A stretch of DNA of 38,716 nucleotides from DATBIO01 sp036556965 (GTDB taxonomy: Bacteria; Acidobacteriota; Vicinamibacteria; Fen-336). Numbering within the stretch: the first letter of the stretch is position 1; the number at the start of each line of letters is the position of its first letter. The DNA is taken from contig DATBIO010000186.1 of assembly GCA_036556965.1 (NCBI GenBank), positions 1 to 38,716 on the forward strand, in the 5' to 3' direction. The notes under the pieces are model-generated. The model had not been told where the DNA came from, did not search any database, and saw nothing but the letters and a program-made list of their open reading frames with translations. This document shows, piece after piece, positions 15,848 through 23,374 of the stretch. The position numbers and the translations under genes are program-made.

Positions 15848-16936
15848 GTGGATCCCCACGCTCGCGCGGAGAGGGTACGGGAGCTGGCCCGCGCCGAGGG
15901 CTTCGACCTCTGCGGCGTGGCCTCCGCCGCGCCGCCCTCCAGCCTCGCCTTCTTCCCGCAGTGGGTGGCCCGCGGCCACGCGGGGGCGATGGACTACCTC
16001 ACGGGGCAGGTGGACCGCCGCGCCGACGTGCGCGCCGCCTTCCCCTGGGCGCGCTCGGTGGTCTCGGTGGGGCTCCAGTACGACACCCCGGGCCCCTACT
16101 CGACGGAAGCGCCCCGGGAGCGGGGCTGGATCGCGCGCTACGCCTGGGGCGACGACTACCACGACGTCATGAAGGCGATGCTCGAGCGTCTGGGCGAGCG
16201 CCTGCAGGCGGAGATGGGCCCCCTGACCGCGCGCGCCTACGTGGACACGGGCCCCATCGTCGAGCGCGCGTACGCCGCCGCGGCGGGGCTGGGGGCGTGG
16301 GGCAAGAACACTTGCCTGCTGCACGCCGAGCACGGCTCCTGGTTCTTCCTGGGCGAGCTCGTCACCGACGCCGACCTCGCGCCGGGAGCGCCGCTCCCCG
16401 ACATGTGCGGGACCTGCACGGCCTGCCTGGAGGCCTGCCCCACCGGCGCCCTGCCCGCGCCCTACGTGCTGGACGCCACGCGCTGCATCAGCTACCTGAC
16501 CATCGAGCTGCGCGGGCCCATCCCCGAGGACCAGCGGGCGGGCGTGGGGGCGCACGTCTTCGGATGCGACATCTGCCAGGACGTGTGCCCGTGGAACCGG
16601 CGGCGGCGCGCGCAGGCCAGGGCTCCCTTCCGCGCGCGCGCCGGCCTCGTCGCCCCCGACCTCCAGGACCTGGCCGCCCTGGACCAGGCGGCCTTCTCGC
16701 GCCGGTTCACCAGGAGCGCCGTGAAGCGCGCCAAGCGGCGCGGCCTGCTGCGCAACGTGGCCGTGGCCATGGGCAACAGCGGCGAGGCGCGCCACCGGCC
16801 GGCCCTCCAGCGGCTGGCCGCCGACGGAGATCCCCTCGTGCGCGAGCACGCGCGGTGGGCACTGGGCCGCCTGGAGAAGGAAGAAGGCCCGGGACCACGG
16901 GGCCCCGGGCCTGCTTCCGGCCGGCCGCGCCCTTAA
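15848..16936 (+). CDS. queG: Epoxyqueuosine reductase QueG
   Basis: A 362-residue cobalamin and Fe-S enzyme that reduces epoxyqueuosine to queuosine in tRNA wobble positions. Visible signatures are GFDLCGVASAAPP near the start, the RYAWGDDYHDVMKAMLERL stretch, YVDTGPIVERAYAAAAGLGAWGKN, and two ferredoxin-type clusters, CGTCTACLEACPTGAL and CDICQDVCPWN. A C-terminal HEAT-like tail (LVREHARWALGRLE) is usual for the family. GTG at 15848 is chosen because it gives the usual N-terminus; an in-frame TTG at 15812 would add 12 basic residues and falls on a possible -35. It is a single-gene unit; its TAA overlaps the opposing TAA in TTAA. Confidence 0.96.
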   Translation: MDPHARAERVRELARAEGFDLCGVASAAPPSSLAFFPQWVARGHAGAMDYLTGQVDRRADVRAAFPWARSVVSVGLQYDTPGPYSTEAPRERGWIARYAWGDDYHDVMKAMLERLGERLQAEMGPLTARAYVDTGPIVERAYAAAAGLGAWGKNTCLLHAEHGSWFFLGELVTDADLAPGAPLPDMCGTCTACLEACPTGALPAPYVLDATRCISYLTIELRGPIPEDQRAGVGAHVFGCDICQDVCPWNRRRRAQARAPFRARAGLVAPDLQDLAALDQAAFSRRFTRSAVKRAKRRGLLRNVAVAMGNSGEARHRPALQRLAADGDPLVREHARWALGRLEKEEGPGPRGPGPASGRPRP

Positions 16937-17817
16937 CGGACGCCGTCGCGGACGGTCACCGTCCAGCGCGAGCCCGCCGGCAGCTCGACCTCCTTGCCAC
17001 GGGTGGCCAGCACCGCGCCGGTGCCCATGGCCCCGCCGATGAGGGCGCCCTTCTTGGCGCCGCTGCCGCCGTCGGCGATGCCCCCGATGATGGCGCCCAC
17101 CGCCGCGCTCCCCCCGACCATGGCCGCGTCCCGCTTCACGCCCTTCTCGCCCTCGACCGCGATCTGCGTGGTGCTCAGCGCGTGCGTGCGGCCGCGCACC
17201 ACGATCTGGTCGAAGGCCACGGCCAGGTACGAGCGGCCGGACACGCGCCCTGCGGAGCGCGCCTCCGTGACGCGGCCCTTGAGCACGGTGCCGCCGGGAA
17301 GCAGGATGCGCCCGTCCTCCCCGGTGGCCCGTTCCACGCGCGCCGTCACCGCGTCGCCCGGCTGGCTGGTGGTCGAGGAGAGGCCGGTCTCCAGGACCAG
17401 GCTCAGCTCGGTGCCCGGGGCGAGGTTGACGCGCTCCGCCTCTTCGCGGGCGCGACGCTCGGCGGCCGCGCGCTCGGCCTCGCGCTGCTCCTCGTCGGCG
17501 CTCCAGTCGTCGTCGTCGATGCGCTCGACCCGGGCGGGCGGGGCGGCGGGCCGCCCCGCCGGGCGCGAGGACGCCTGCTGGCGAGCGGGCGCGGGCGCAC
17601 CGAAGGCGGGAGGAGGGGCAGGGACGGGCTCGATGGCCACGGCCTCCGCGGGCTCCAAGGGCAGCGCCAGCGTGGACGGCGCCACGGCCGAAGCCTGCTC
17701 CGCGCCGGCCGCCTGCGCCTGCGGCTCCTTTTCCCGGATGGTGGTCGAGAACCAGGCGCCACCCAGGGCCCCGGCCCCGACGGCGGCGACGACGGCCAAC
17801 AGCGTTCCGCGATTCAT
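16933..17817 (-). CDS. Envelope protein with N-terminal membrane anchor, coiled coil and glycine zipper (unknown)
   Basis: A 294-residue protein. A hydrophobic N-terminus (LLAVVAAVGAGALGGAWF) is a signal anchor or signal peptide. A Pro/Ala-rich linker leads to an acidic-basic helix (DEEQREAERAAAERRAREEAERV), then a beta-rich domain (GTELSLVLETGLSSTTSQPGD and LLPGGTVLKGRVTEA). A glycine-zipper hairpin (GGSAAVGAIIGGIADGGSG followed by GALIGGAMGTGAVLA) is followed by a short final strand. The beta domain resembles the TrbI/VirB10-like or surface-antigen style proteins that stabilise membranes, but I would not assign a function. The ribosome-binding region is GAGGGCAAGGAA just before ATG 17817. 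The upstream 100 bp carry two 14-bp direct repeats. Confidence 0.8.
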   Translation of the reverse strand: MNRGTLLAVVAAVGAGALGGAWFSTTIREKEPQAQAAGAEQASAVAPSTLALPLEPAEAVAIEPVPAPPPAFGAPAPARQQASSRPAGRPAAPPARVERIDDDDWSADEEQREAERAAAERRAREEAERVNLAPGTELSLVLETGLSSTTSQPGDAVTARVERATGEDGRILLPGGTVLKGRVTEARSAGRVSGRSYLAVAFDQIVVRGRTHALSTTQIAVEGEKGVKRDAAMVGGSAAVGAIIGGIADGGSGAKKGALIGGAMGTGAVLATRGKEVELPAGSRWTVTVRDGVR

Positions 17818-17838
17818 TTCCTTGCCCTCCGGGCGCCG

Positions 17839-17914
17839 GTGTACTTCAACCCGCGTGCCACGGCACGAGCGGGCGCCCGCCGCCGCAAGTCCCGCGCTCC
17901 GTGTACTTTGACCC
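17839..17914. repeat. Pair of 14-bp direct repeats flanking a palindrome (candidate operator)
   Basis: GTGTACTTCAACCC (17839-17852) and GTGTACTTTGACCC (17901-17914) differ at two positions and are 62 bp apart. Just after the first lies CGTGCCACGGCACG, an inverted repeat with 6-bp arms. All sit in the gap upstream of the glycine-zipper gene and downstream of the membrane-protein gene. They could be regulator sites; no known consensus is matched. Confidence 0.35.
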
Positions 17915-17943
17915 CCTTGGCCGGGGGAAGGCTGTGCGCCCGC

Positions 17944-18441
17944 TCACCCCCGCCCGGGGACGGGGGTGTCCTCACGGCGGGACGCCGCCTCCGAAATGAG
18001 GCGGTTGTTGTCCCCCAGCACCTGCCATTCCCGCCGCAGGGCCAGCGCGGACACCACCAGGGTGGCCCAGGCCAGGGCCTCGTGCACGAGGGCGGGCAGG
18101 GCGCGCGTGTGGGCGCCTCCCCCGAGGATGAAGTTGGCGGCGGCCAGGAAGAGGGCGCCCGTCATGAGGGGGAAGGCGCGCGCCTTCATGCCCACGATGC
18201 GGCGCCGGAAGGAGTCGCCCCAGTCGCCGTCCTTCTCCATGGCCTTCATCTCGACGCCGGTGGCGATGAGGAAGAACATGATGAACGAGTGGCCCATTAC
18301 GAGCAGGAACGTGCTGCCCAGGGCGAGCAGGAAGTGCTGGCGCATCCACCCGGGGCCGTGCGGGGAGAAGTAGCCCGCCGCGATGGTGGCCGCGAGCATG
18401 AGGGTGCCCAGCACGTTGAGGGTCAGCAGGCTGGTGACCAC
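17944..18441 (-). CDS. Small integral membrane protein, last gene of the mqnD-like operon (unknown)
   Basis: A 165-residue protein with about four hydrophobic segments: LLTLNVLGTLMLAATIAAGY, FLLALGSTFLLVMGHSFIMF, AFPLMTGALFLAAANFIL and LVHEALAWATLVVSALAL. Several His residues lie in or at the edge of membrane spans (RQHF, GHSF, VHEAL), a pattern seen in haem- or quinone-interacting membrane proteins. No named family is recognised. It begins 4 bp after the MqnD-like stop, so it is almost certainly cotranscribed with it. A role connected with menaquinone or respiration is only an inference from neighbours and His placement. Confidence 0.75.
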   Translation of the reverse strand: MVTSLLTLNVLGTLMLAATIAAGYFSPHGPGWMRQHFLLALGSTFLLVMGHSFIMFFLIATGVEMKAMEKDGDWGDSFRRRIVGMKARAFPLMTGALFLAAANFILGGGAHTRALPALVHEALAWATLVVSALALRREWQVLGDNNRLISEAASRREDTPVPGRG

Positions 18442-18445
18442 GGGC

Positions 18446-19276
18446 TCAGGCCTCGACGTAGTCGACGGTGACGCGCCTGTCGATCACCCCCGCGGCGTGG
18501 CCGCGGTCGAGCAGCTCCTGCGCGGCCCGGCGGCCGCGCGCGCCGCAGTCGAGCGTCAGGTCGTTGACCCACATCCCCACGAAGCGGTCGGCCACCGCCG
18601 GGTCCATGCCACGCGCGAAGCTCATGGCGTAGGCCAGGGCCTCCTTGCGGTGGGCGAGCGAGTAGCGAACGGTCTCGCGCACGAGGCCCGTCAGCCGCCT
18701 CATCATCTCGGGACCCAGGTCGCGGCGCACGGCGTTGCCGCCCAGCGGCAGGGGGAGCCCCGTCTCGCCCTTCCACCACGCGCCCAGGTCGAGCACGCGG
18801 TGCAGGCCCTGGCCCCCGTAGGTGAGCTGGCCCTCGTGGATGACGAGGCCGACGTCGGCGCGTCCCTCCCGCACCTCGTCGAGGATGCGGTCGAAGGGCA
18901 CCACGTGCGTGCGCACGCCCGGGGCGAACAGCCTCAGGGCCAGGTAGGCCGTGGTCAGCAGGCCGGGGACGGCCACGCGCGCCTGCGCCACGGCGGCCGG
19001 GGCCATGGGGGCGCGCGCCACGAGGAGGGGTCCGTAGCCGTCGCCGATGCTCCCGCCGCAGGGCATGAGGGCGTAGCGGTCGGCCACGCCGGGGAAGGCA
19101 TGGTAGGAGATGGCCGTCACCTCGTAGCGCCCCTCCCGCGCCTTGCGGTTGAGGGTCTCGATGTCCTCGAGCACGTGGGTGACTTCCAGCCCTCCGGTGT
19201 CCACCCGACCCGAGGCCAGGCCGTAGAACATGAAGGCGTCGTCGCTGTCGGGGCTGTGGGCGACGGTGACCCTCAC
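18446..19276 (-). CDS. mqnD: MqnD-like 1,4-dihydroxy-6-naphthoate synthase (futalosine menaquinone pathway)
   Basis: A 276-residue periplasmic-binding-fold protein matching MqnD through most of its length: HVLEDIETLNRKA (34-46), SYHAFPGVADRYAL, GYGPLLVAR, VAVPGLLTTAYLALRL, GLVIHEGQLTY with the catalytic-type His at 147, and VLDLGAWWKGETGLPLPLGG. MqnD converts cyclic dehypoxanthinylfutalosine into dihydroxynaphthoate. The N-terminal motif is unusual: AHSPDSDDAFMFYGL replaces the usual SPCPNDTF. This may mark a paralogue with a different substrate. GTG 19276 overlaps the TGA of the upstream P-loop gene. No mqnA, B, C or E is in the window. The family is secure, the exact reaction somewhat less. 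Confidence 0.85.
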   Translation of the reverse strand: MRVTVAHSPDSDDAFMFYGLASGRVDTGGLEVTHVLEDIETLNRKAREGRYEVTAISYHAFPGVADRYALMPCGGSIGDGYGPLLVARAPMAPAAVAQARVAVPGLLTTAYLALRLFAPGVRTHVVPFDRILDEVREGRADVGLVIHEGQLTYGGQGLHRVLDLGAWWKGETGLPLPLGGNAVRRDLGPEMMRRLTGLVRETVRYSLAHRKEALAYAMSFARGMDPAVADRFVGMWVNDLTLDCGARGRRAAQELLDRGHAAGVIDRRVTVDYVEA

Positions 19277-19935
19277 CGCGCGGCCTCCACGGCCTGCAGG
19301 CGCGCGGCGAGGTCGGGCGCCCATTCCGCCAGCGGGCGCATGACGTCGGCCACGCGCACGTCGTCCTGCCCGCGCAGGCCGCGCAGGGCGGCCAGCACCT
19401 CCGGGGAGGGGTCCCGCGGCTCGGAGGAGGGACGGTTCACCACCACGAGGTCGGCCCGCGGCACGAGGCGGGCCGAGGTCTCCTTCCATCGCGCGGGCGC
19501 GAGGAACGGATGGGCCACGAAGACGTTCAGGTCCGGGTGCGCGACGTCCACGATGGTCGATCCCTCCATGATCACGAGCCCCTGGTCCCCCACCGCCTCC
19601 CGCACGGCGGCCCACGCCGCCGGAACCGCGCCCAGGCGCGCGATGGCCCACACCACGCGGGCCGCTCCCGCCTCCGCCAGGCGCGCCGTGTCCGTCCCCG
19701 GCTCCCCCAGCACCTCCGGCTCCCGCACCAGCCGGTAGGGCACGTCGATGTCGCACACCACGCAGGGCGTGCCGCGCGGACAACGCTCGAACACGTCCGC
19801 GGTGGACGTGAACTTGACCGCGGAGGCCGTGCGCGCGGGCACCGCGCGCAGCAGCGTCGCCGCCAGCGCCGTCTTGCCCGACCGGCTGCAGGCGCCGGAG
19901 ACGGAAACGAGGAGCACCGACCGGGGATGATACAT
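19273..19935 (-). CDS. P-loop NTPase of unknown function, first gene of the mqnD-like operon
   Basis: A 220-residue protein. A Walker A motif lies at residues 14-22 (GACSRSGKT) after a short strand, as in MobB- or LAO/ArgK-like G-proteins and dethiobiotin-synthase-like enzymes. It is followed by ERCPRGTPCVVCDIDVPYRL with three Cys and acidic residues, an interior AVKF strand, LVIMEGSTIVDV, then ADLVVVNRP, which could be a nucleotide-specificity strand. I do not recognise a named family. It starts only 24 bp from the divergent lipoprotein gene, with TAGCAC/TCTAGC just upstream. It overlaps the MqnD-like gene by 4 bp. A metallochaperone or cofactor-insertion role is possible but unproven. Confidence 0.8.
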   Translation of the reverse strand: MYHPRSVLLVSVSGACSRSGKTALAATLLRAVPARTASAVKFTSTADVFERCPRGTPCVVCDIDVPYRLVREPEVLGEPGTDTARLAEAGAARVVWAIARLGAVPAAWAAVREAVGDQGLVIMEGSTIVDVAHPDLNVFVAHPFLAPARWKETSARLVPRADLVVVNRPSSEPRDPSPEVLAALRGLRGQDDVRVADVMRPLAEWAPDLAARLQAVEAAR

Positions 19936-19944
19936 CGTGCGTGC

Positions 19945-19950
19945 TAGACT
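19945..19950 (+). promoter_or_regulatory. Extended -10 of the lipoprotein gene
   Basis: TGCTAGACT ends 9 nt before ATG 19960. The whole gap to the divergent gene is 24 bp, so the two promoters must overlap around the shared CTAG. Confidence 0.45.
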
Positions 19951-19959
19951 CCGCGCGGG

Positions 19960-20649
19960 ATGAAGCGACGCCTCCTGGTGGCGGCCTGCGGCCTCTTCGG
20001 AGCGTCCTGCGCGTCCGTGGGCGGCGGCGCCAAGCCCGTGGCCGTCGACCTCGAGCCCGCGCGCGCCGCCGTGGAGGAGGCGCGCCGGGCGGGCGCGCCC
20101 GAGAAGGCCCCCGGCAGCTTCAACCAGGCGCTCGGCCACCTGCGGGAGGCGGAGGGCCTCCTCACCCAGCCGGGCTCGGGGGCCCGGGACCGCGCGGTGC
20201 GCGCGGAGTGGCTGGCGCGCCTGTCCACCGTGGAAGCGCAGTGCGCGTCCAACCTCTCCGCGCTCCCCACCGCCGAGGAGGTGAAGGCCAGCGGCTCCGA
20301 GCGGGAGACGCTGCAGGGCCGCCTGCGCCGCCTCAACGACGAGAAGCGGCGCCTCGAGGACCGCGTGGCCCTCCTCCAGCGGGACCTCGAGCTCACGGAG
20401 ACCGAGGTCATCCGGGTGAAGGCGCGGCTGCAGGGCATGGAGACCAAGGCGGAAGCCTCCTCCGCCGTGGCCGAGGCGCGCATCCTGATGCGCCGCCTGG
20501 AGTCGCGGGGCAAGGGCGCCGCCCTCGGCCGCGTCCAGGAGCTGGTGACGAAGGCCGAGCGGCAGCTGGCCCAGGACAACTACGGGGCCGCCGTCTTCTT
20601 TGCGCGGCGCGCGCAGGACCTCGCCAGCCGGGCGCCCGAAGCCCGCTGA
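19960..20649 (+). CDS. Coiled-coil lipoprotein (unknown)
   Basis: A 229-residue predicted lipoprotein: a short signal (MKRRLLVAACGLFGASC) with Cys 17 as lipobox Cys, then mostly helix. One helical hairpin spans RAAVEEARRAGAPEKAP to LREAEGLL. A long coiled coil follows (ETLQGRLRRLNDEKRRLEDR, then LLQRDLELTETEVIRVKARL). The C-terminal helices resemble DUF4398-type envelope helices (ERQLAQDNYGAAVFFARRAQ). It is likely a periplasmic structural or tethering protein. It is monocistronic, convergent with the cyclase at 20656. Function is not assigned. Confidence 0.82.
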   Translation: MKRRLLVAACGLFGASCASVGGGAKPVAVDLEPARAAVEEARRAGAPEKAPGSFNQALGHLREAEGLLTQPGSGARDRAVRAEWLARLSTVEAQCASNLSALPTAEEVKASGSERETLQGRLRRLNDEKRRLEDRVALLQRDLELTETEVIRVKARLQGMETKAEASSAVAEARILMRRLESRGKGAALGRVQELVTKAERQLAQDNYGAAVFFARRAQDLASRAPEAR

Positions 20650-20655
20650 TCCGCT

Positions 20656-22347
20656 CTAGGAGCTGCGGCTCCCCCCGCCCAGGGCCAGGGACTGGGCGTC
20701 GTCGTGATCGGGGGCCTCCGGCACGGGACGGTTGGAGAGCCAGACCCGGTCGCGCCCGAGGCGCTTGGCCGCGTAGAGCGCGCTGTCCGCCATGTCCACC
20801 AGCGCGCGCGCCATGCGGCCGTCCTCGGGGAAGGTGGCCACGCCGATGGACACCGTCGTGAAGCGCGCCTCCGTCGCTCCCGGCCGCTGCGAGGGCGTGC
20901 GCACGGCCAGGCGGATCCGCTCCGCGCGCAGGGCCGCGTTCTCGCGGCTGCAGTAGGGCATGACCACGGCCAGCTCCTCGCCGCCGTAGCGGAAGCCCTT
21001 GTCGCTGCTCGCCCGCACCTGGCTCTGCACCGCCGCCGCCACGCGCTTGAGCTCCGCGTCGCCCTCGGAGTGGCCCCAGCGGTCGTTGTACTGCTTGAAA
21101 TGGTCGAGGTCGATGAGGAGCAGGCTCAGGGGCTGCCCGGACGCCGCGCACCGGTCCATGGCGTCCTCCAGCGTGTCGTCGAAATGGCGCCGGTTGAAGA
21201 GGCCGGTGAGGTCGTCGGTGATGGAGAGCTTCTCGAACTGCTCGCGCTCGGTGACCAGCTTGTGGCGGTCGCCGCGGATGTGGGCGGCCATCTCGTTGAA
21301 GGCCCGGCTGGCCTCGGCCAGCTCGTCCGACCCGCGCGTGCGGACGTTGACGTCGTAGTTGCCGGCCTTGACCTGCCCCGCCGCGTGCGCGAGGTCGGCG
21401 ATGGGCCGCAGCATGCTCCGCACGAGCATGGTGCTGACGAGCATCATGGCCGCGATGAGGGCGATGCCGCTCAGGGTCAGGCGCTGCCGGGCCTGGCGCA
21501 GCGAGGCGTAGGCCTGGTCGGCGGAGAGGGTGGCGCCCACGAAGCCGGCGTCGGGCCCGCTGCGCCGCCGCAGGGCGACCACCATCTTCCCCAGGCCGGG
21601 CAGGGCGCGTTCCACCACCGGGCTGCTCTCGACGCCGGGGGGGGGCACCTCGGCGGGGAAGGTCTCCTGTCCCGGGTTCTCGAGGACGTGCCCGGCGCCG
21701 AGGAGCACGCGGCCCTGCGCGTCGATCAGCCAGAACGCGGGCGCCTCCTTCTCCGTGGAGAGGAGCTGCGCCTCCAGGTCGGACAGCTTGATGCGCCCGG
21801 CCAGGAAGCCGATGGGGCTGGAGGCCCGGCCCTGGATGTCGTGGAGGACCACGCACGTGGGCCGTCCCAGGGCCTTCGATCGGTAGATGGGGCTCACCAT
21901 GCCGTTGCCGGCCGCGACCTGGAGCACGCCCGGCTCCCAGGGCTCCCAGGCCTCGTCCCGCGTCCCCGCTACCACGTTGCCGGCGGGGTCGAGGACGAAG
22001 AGCGACTCGTAGACTCCGTAGTGCCCCAGGACCGTGCCGAGGTACTCGTTGAGGTCGGCGCGCGCGGCCGCCGCCCCCGGGCCCGGCCGTCCCAGCGCCT
22101 CCATGCCCTCGAACACGATGAACGAGGCGGACCAGCGCGTGACCTCGTGGAGCCGCTGCTGGAACCACGCGTCGAGGCGCGTGGTGGTCCGGAAGAGGTG
22201 GTTGGACAGCGTCTCGCGCACCTTCTCCTCGAGCACCGCGTGGTGCTTGCGGAGAAGGTACGAGCCCGCGCCCACCAGCGGGATTCCCACGCTGAGGAGC
22301 ACGAGGAGCTGGATTCGGGCCTGGAAGGTCAGGCCGGGACGGCGCAT
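20656..22347 (-). CDS. Membrane diguanylate cyclase (sensor-HAMP-GGDEF)
   Basis: A 563-residue protein. Membrane segment 1 (IQLLVLLSVGIPLVGAGSYLL, about 12-32) and segment 2 (LSGIALIAAMMLVSTMLV, ~300-318) enclose a periplasmic Cache-like sensor (ESLFVLDPAGNVVAGTRDE and FWLIDAQGRVLLG). A HAMP domain follows (SMLRPIADLAHAAGQVKAG), then a GGDEF domain starting DDLTGLFNRRHF, with LIDLDHFKQYNDRWGHSEGD and active-site GGEEL. The RxxD inhibitory site is not in register (ASSD at the position), so feedback inhibition may be lost. The ATG at 22347 has GGAGG 10 nt upstream and TATCAT further up. It is divergent from the ABC exporter operon. Confidence 0.93.
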   Translation of the reverse strand: MRRPGLTFQARIQLLVLLSVGIPLVGAGSYLLRKHHAVLEEKVRETLSNHLFRTTTRLDAWFQQRLHEVTRWSASFIVFEGMEALGRPGPGAAAARADLNEYLGTVLGHYGVYESLFVLDPAGNVVAGTRDEAWEPWEPGVLQVAAGNGMVSPIYRSKALGRPTCVVLHDIQGRASSPIGFLAGRIKLSDLEAQLLSTEKEAPAFWLIDAQGRVLLGAGHVLENPGQETFPAEVPPPGVESSPVVERALPGLGKMVVALRRRSGPDAGFVGATLSADQAYASLRQARQRLTLSGIALIAAMMLVSTMLVRSMLRPIADLAHAAGQVKAGNYDVNVRTRGSDELAEASRAFNEMAAHIRGDRHKLVTEREQFEKLSITDDLTGLFNRRHFDDTLEDAMDRCAASGQPLSLLLIDLDHFKQYNDRWGHSEGDAELKRVAAAVQSQVRASSDKGFRYGGEELAVVMPYCSRENAALRAERIRLAVRTPSQRPGATEARFTTVSIGVATFPEDGRMARALVDMADSALYAAKRLGRDRVWLSNRPVPEAPDHDDAQSLALGGGSRSS

Positions 22348-22446
22348 CGACCGGAGCCTCCAACTGGGCAGAGGGACGGCCGATGATAGCCGAAAGCGCC
22401 TCCCTACCGTCCGTCCCGTTCCGCCGCGGCCCCCGCGCGGCCTCGC

Positions 22447-22452
22447 TATAAT
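22447..22452 (+). promoter_or_regulatory. Perfect TATAAT -10 element
   Basis: TATAAT at 22447-22452 overlaps an in-frame ATG (22451) and ends 10 nt before an in-frame TTG (22463). If functional, it excludes the ATG from the mRNA and makes TTG the near-leaderless start. Confidence 0.55.
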
Positions 22453-22462
22453 GCCGAGACCG

Positions 22463-23374
22463 TTGAGCATCCCCGCCCTCCGCCTCGACGGCGTCCGCAA
22501 GGCCTTCGCGGGGCACGTGGCCGTGGAGGGCCTCACCCTCTCCGTGCCCGAGGGCAGCGTCTTCGGGCTCCTCGGCCCCAACGGCGCGGGCAAGACCACC
22601 ACCCTGCGCATGGTGATGCACGTGCTCGCGCCCGACGAGGGGCGGGTCGAGGTCCTGGGCAGCGCGGCGCGGGACGTGCTCGACCGCGTCGGCTACCTGC
22701 CCGAGGAGCGCGGCCTCTACCCGCGCATGGTCCTGGAGGAGCAGCTCCTGCTGTTCGCCACGCTGAAGGGGATGGCGCGCGCGGAGGCCGCGCGCCGGCT
22801 GCCGCCCTGGCTGGAGCGGCTCTCCCTCCTCGAGTGGCGCCACCGCCGGCTCAACGAGCTGTCCAAGGGCATGCAGCAGAAGGCGCAGCTGGTGGCCACC
22901 CTCCTCCACGACCCGGAGGTCCTGATCCTGGACGAGCCCATGAGCGGGCTGGACCCCCTGGCCGCGGACCAGGTGCGGGAGGTGCTCCTCGAGTGGAAGG
23001 CGCGCGGGCGCACCCTCGTCCTCTCCAGCCACCAGATGGACACCGTGGAGCGGCTCTGCGACGGCATCGCCCTGCTCGACCGCGGACGGCTCCTCCTGGC
23101 CGGGCTGGTGAGCGAGGTCAAGCGGCGGCACGGCCACAGCGCGGTCGCCCTCGCCTACGAGGGCGACGGCGCCTTCCTGGCCGCGCTGCCCGGGGTGGAG
23201 CACCTGCGCGACTTCGGGCGGTACGTCGAGCTGCGGCTGGCCGACGGGGCGGACACGCAGGCCCTGCTGAAGGCGGCGGCGGCGCGCCTGCGCGTGACCC
23301 GCTTCGAGGTGATGGAGCCGAGCCTGCACGACATCTTCGTGGACACGGTGCGCACGCGGGGAGAGGCGGCGTGA
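22463..23374 (+). CDS. ABC exporter ATP-binding protein (NatA/ABC-2 type)
   Basis: A 303-residue ATPase. Walker A GPNGAGKTT (~37-45), Q-loop region, an ELSKGMQQKAQL signature-like segment, Walker B VLILDEPMSGLDP and the H-switch VLSSHQMD are all present. A C-terminal extension (VALAYEGDGAFLAAL through FEVMEPSLHDIFV) is typical of DrrA/NatA-type exporters. It would energise the permease encoded 4 bp downstream (GTGA overlap). The start is TTG 22463, chosen because a perfect TATAAT overlaps the alternative ATG 22451. The substrate is not predictable. Confidence 0.93.
   Translation: MSIPALRLDGVRKAFAGHVAVEGLTLSVPEGSVFGLLGPNGAGKTTTLRMVMHVLAPDEGRVEVLGSAARDVLDRVGYLPEERGLYPRMVLEEQLLLFATLKGMARAEAARRLPPWLERLSLLEWRHRRLNELSKGMQQKAQLVATLLHDPEVLILDEPMSGLDPLAADQVREVLLEWKARGRTLVLSSHQMDTVERLCDGIALLDRGRLLLAGLVSEVKRRHGHSAVALAYEGDGAFLAALPGVEHLRDFGRYVELRLADGADTQALLKAAAARLRVTRFEVMEPSLHDIFVDTVRTRGEAA

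Noticed and set aside
13954..18471. A 4.5-kb uninterrupted frame
   Set aside because: It crosses several real genes on both strands in other frames; composition is Arg/Gly/Pro-rich with no domain. It is an effect of high GC.
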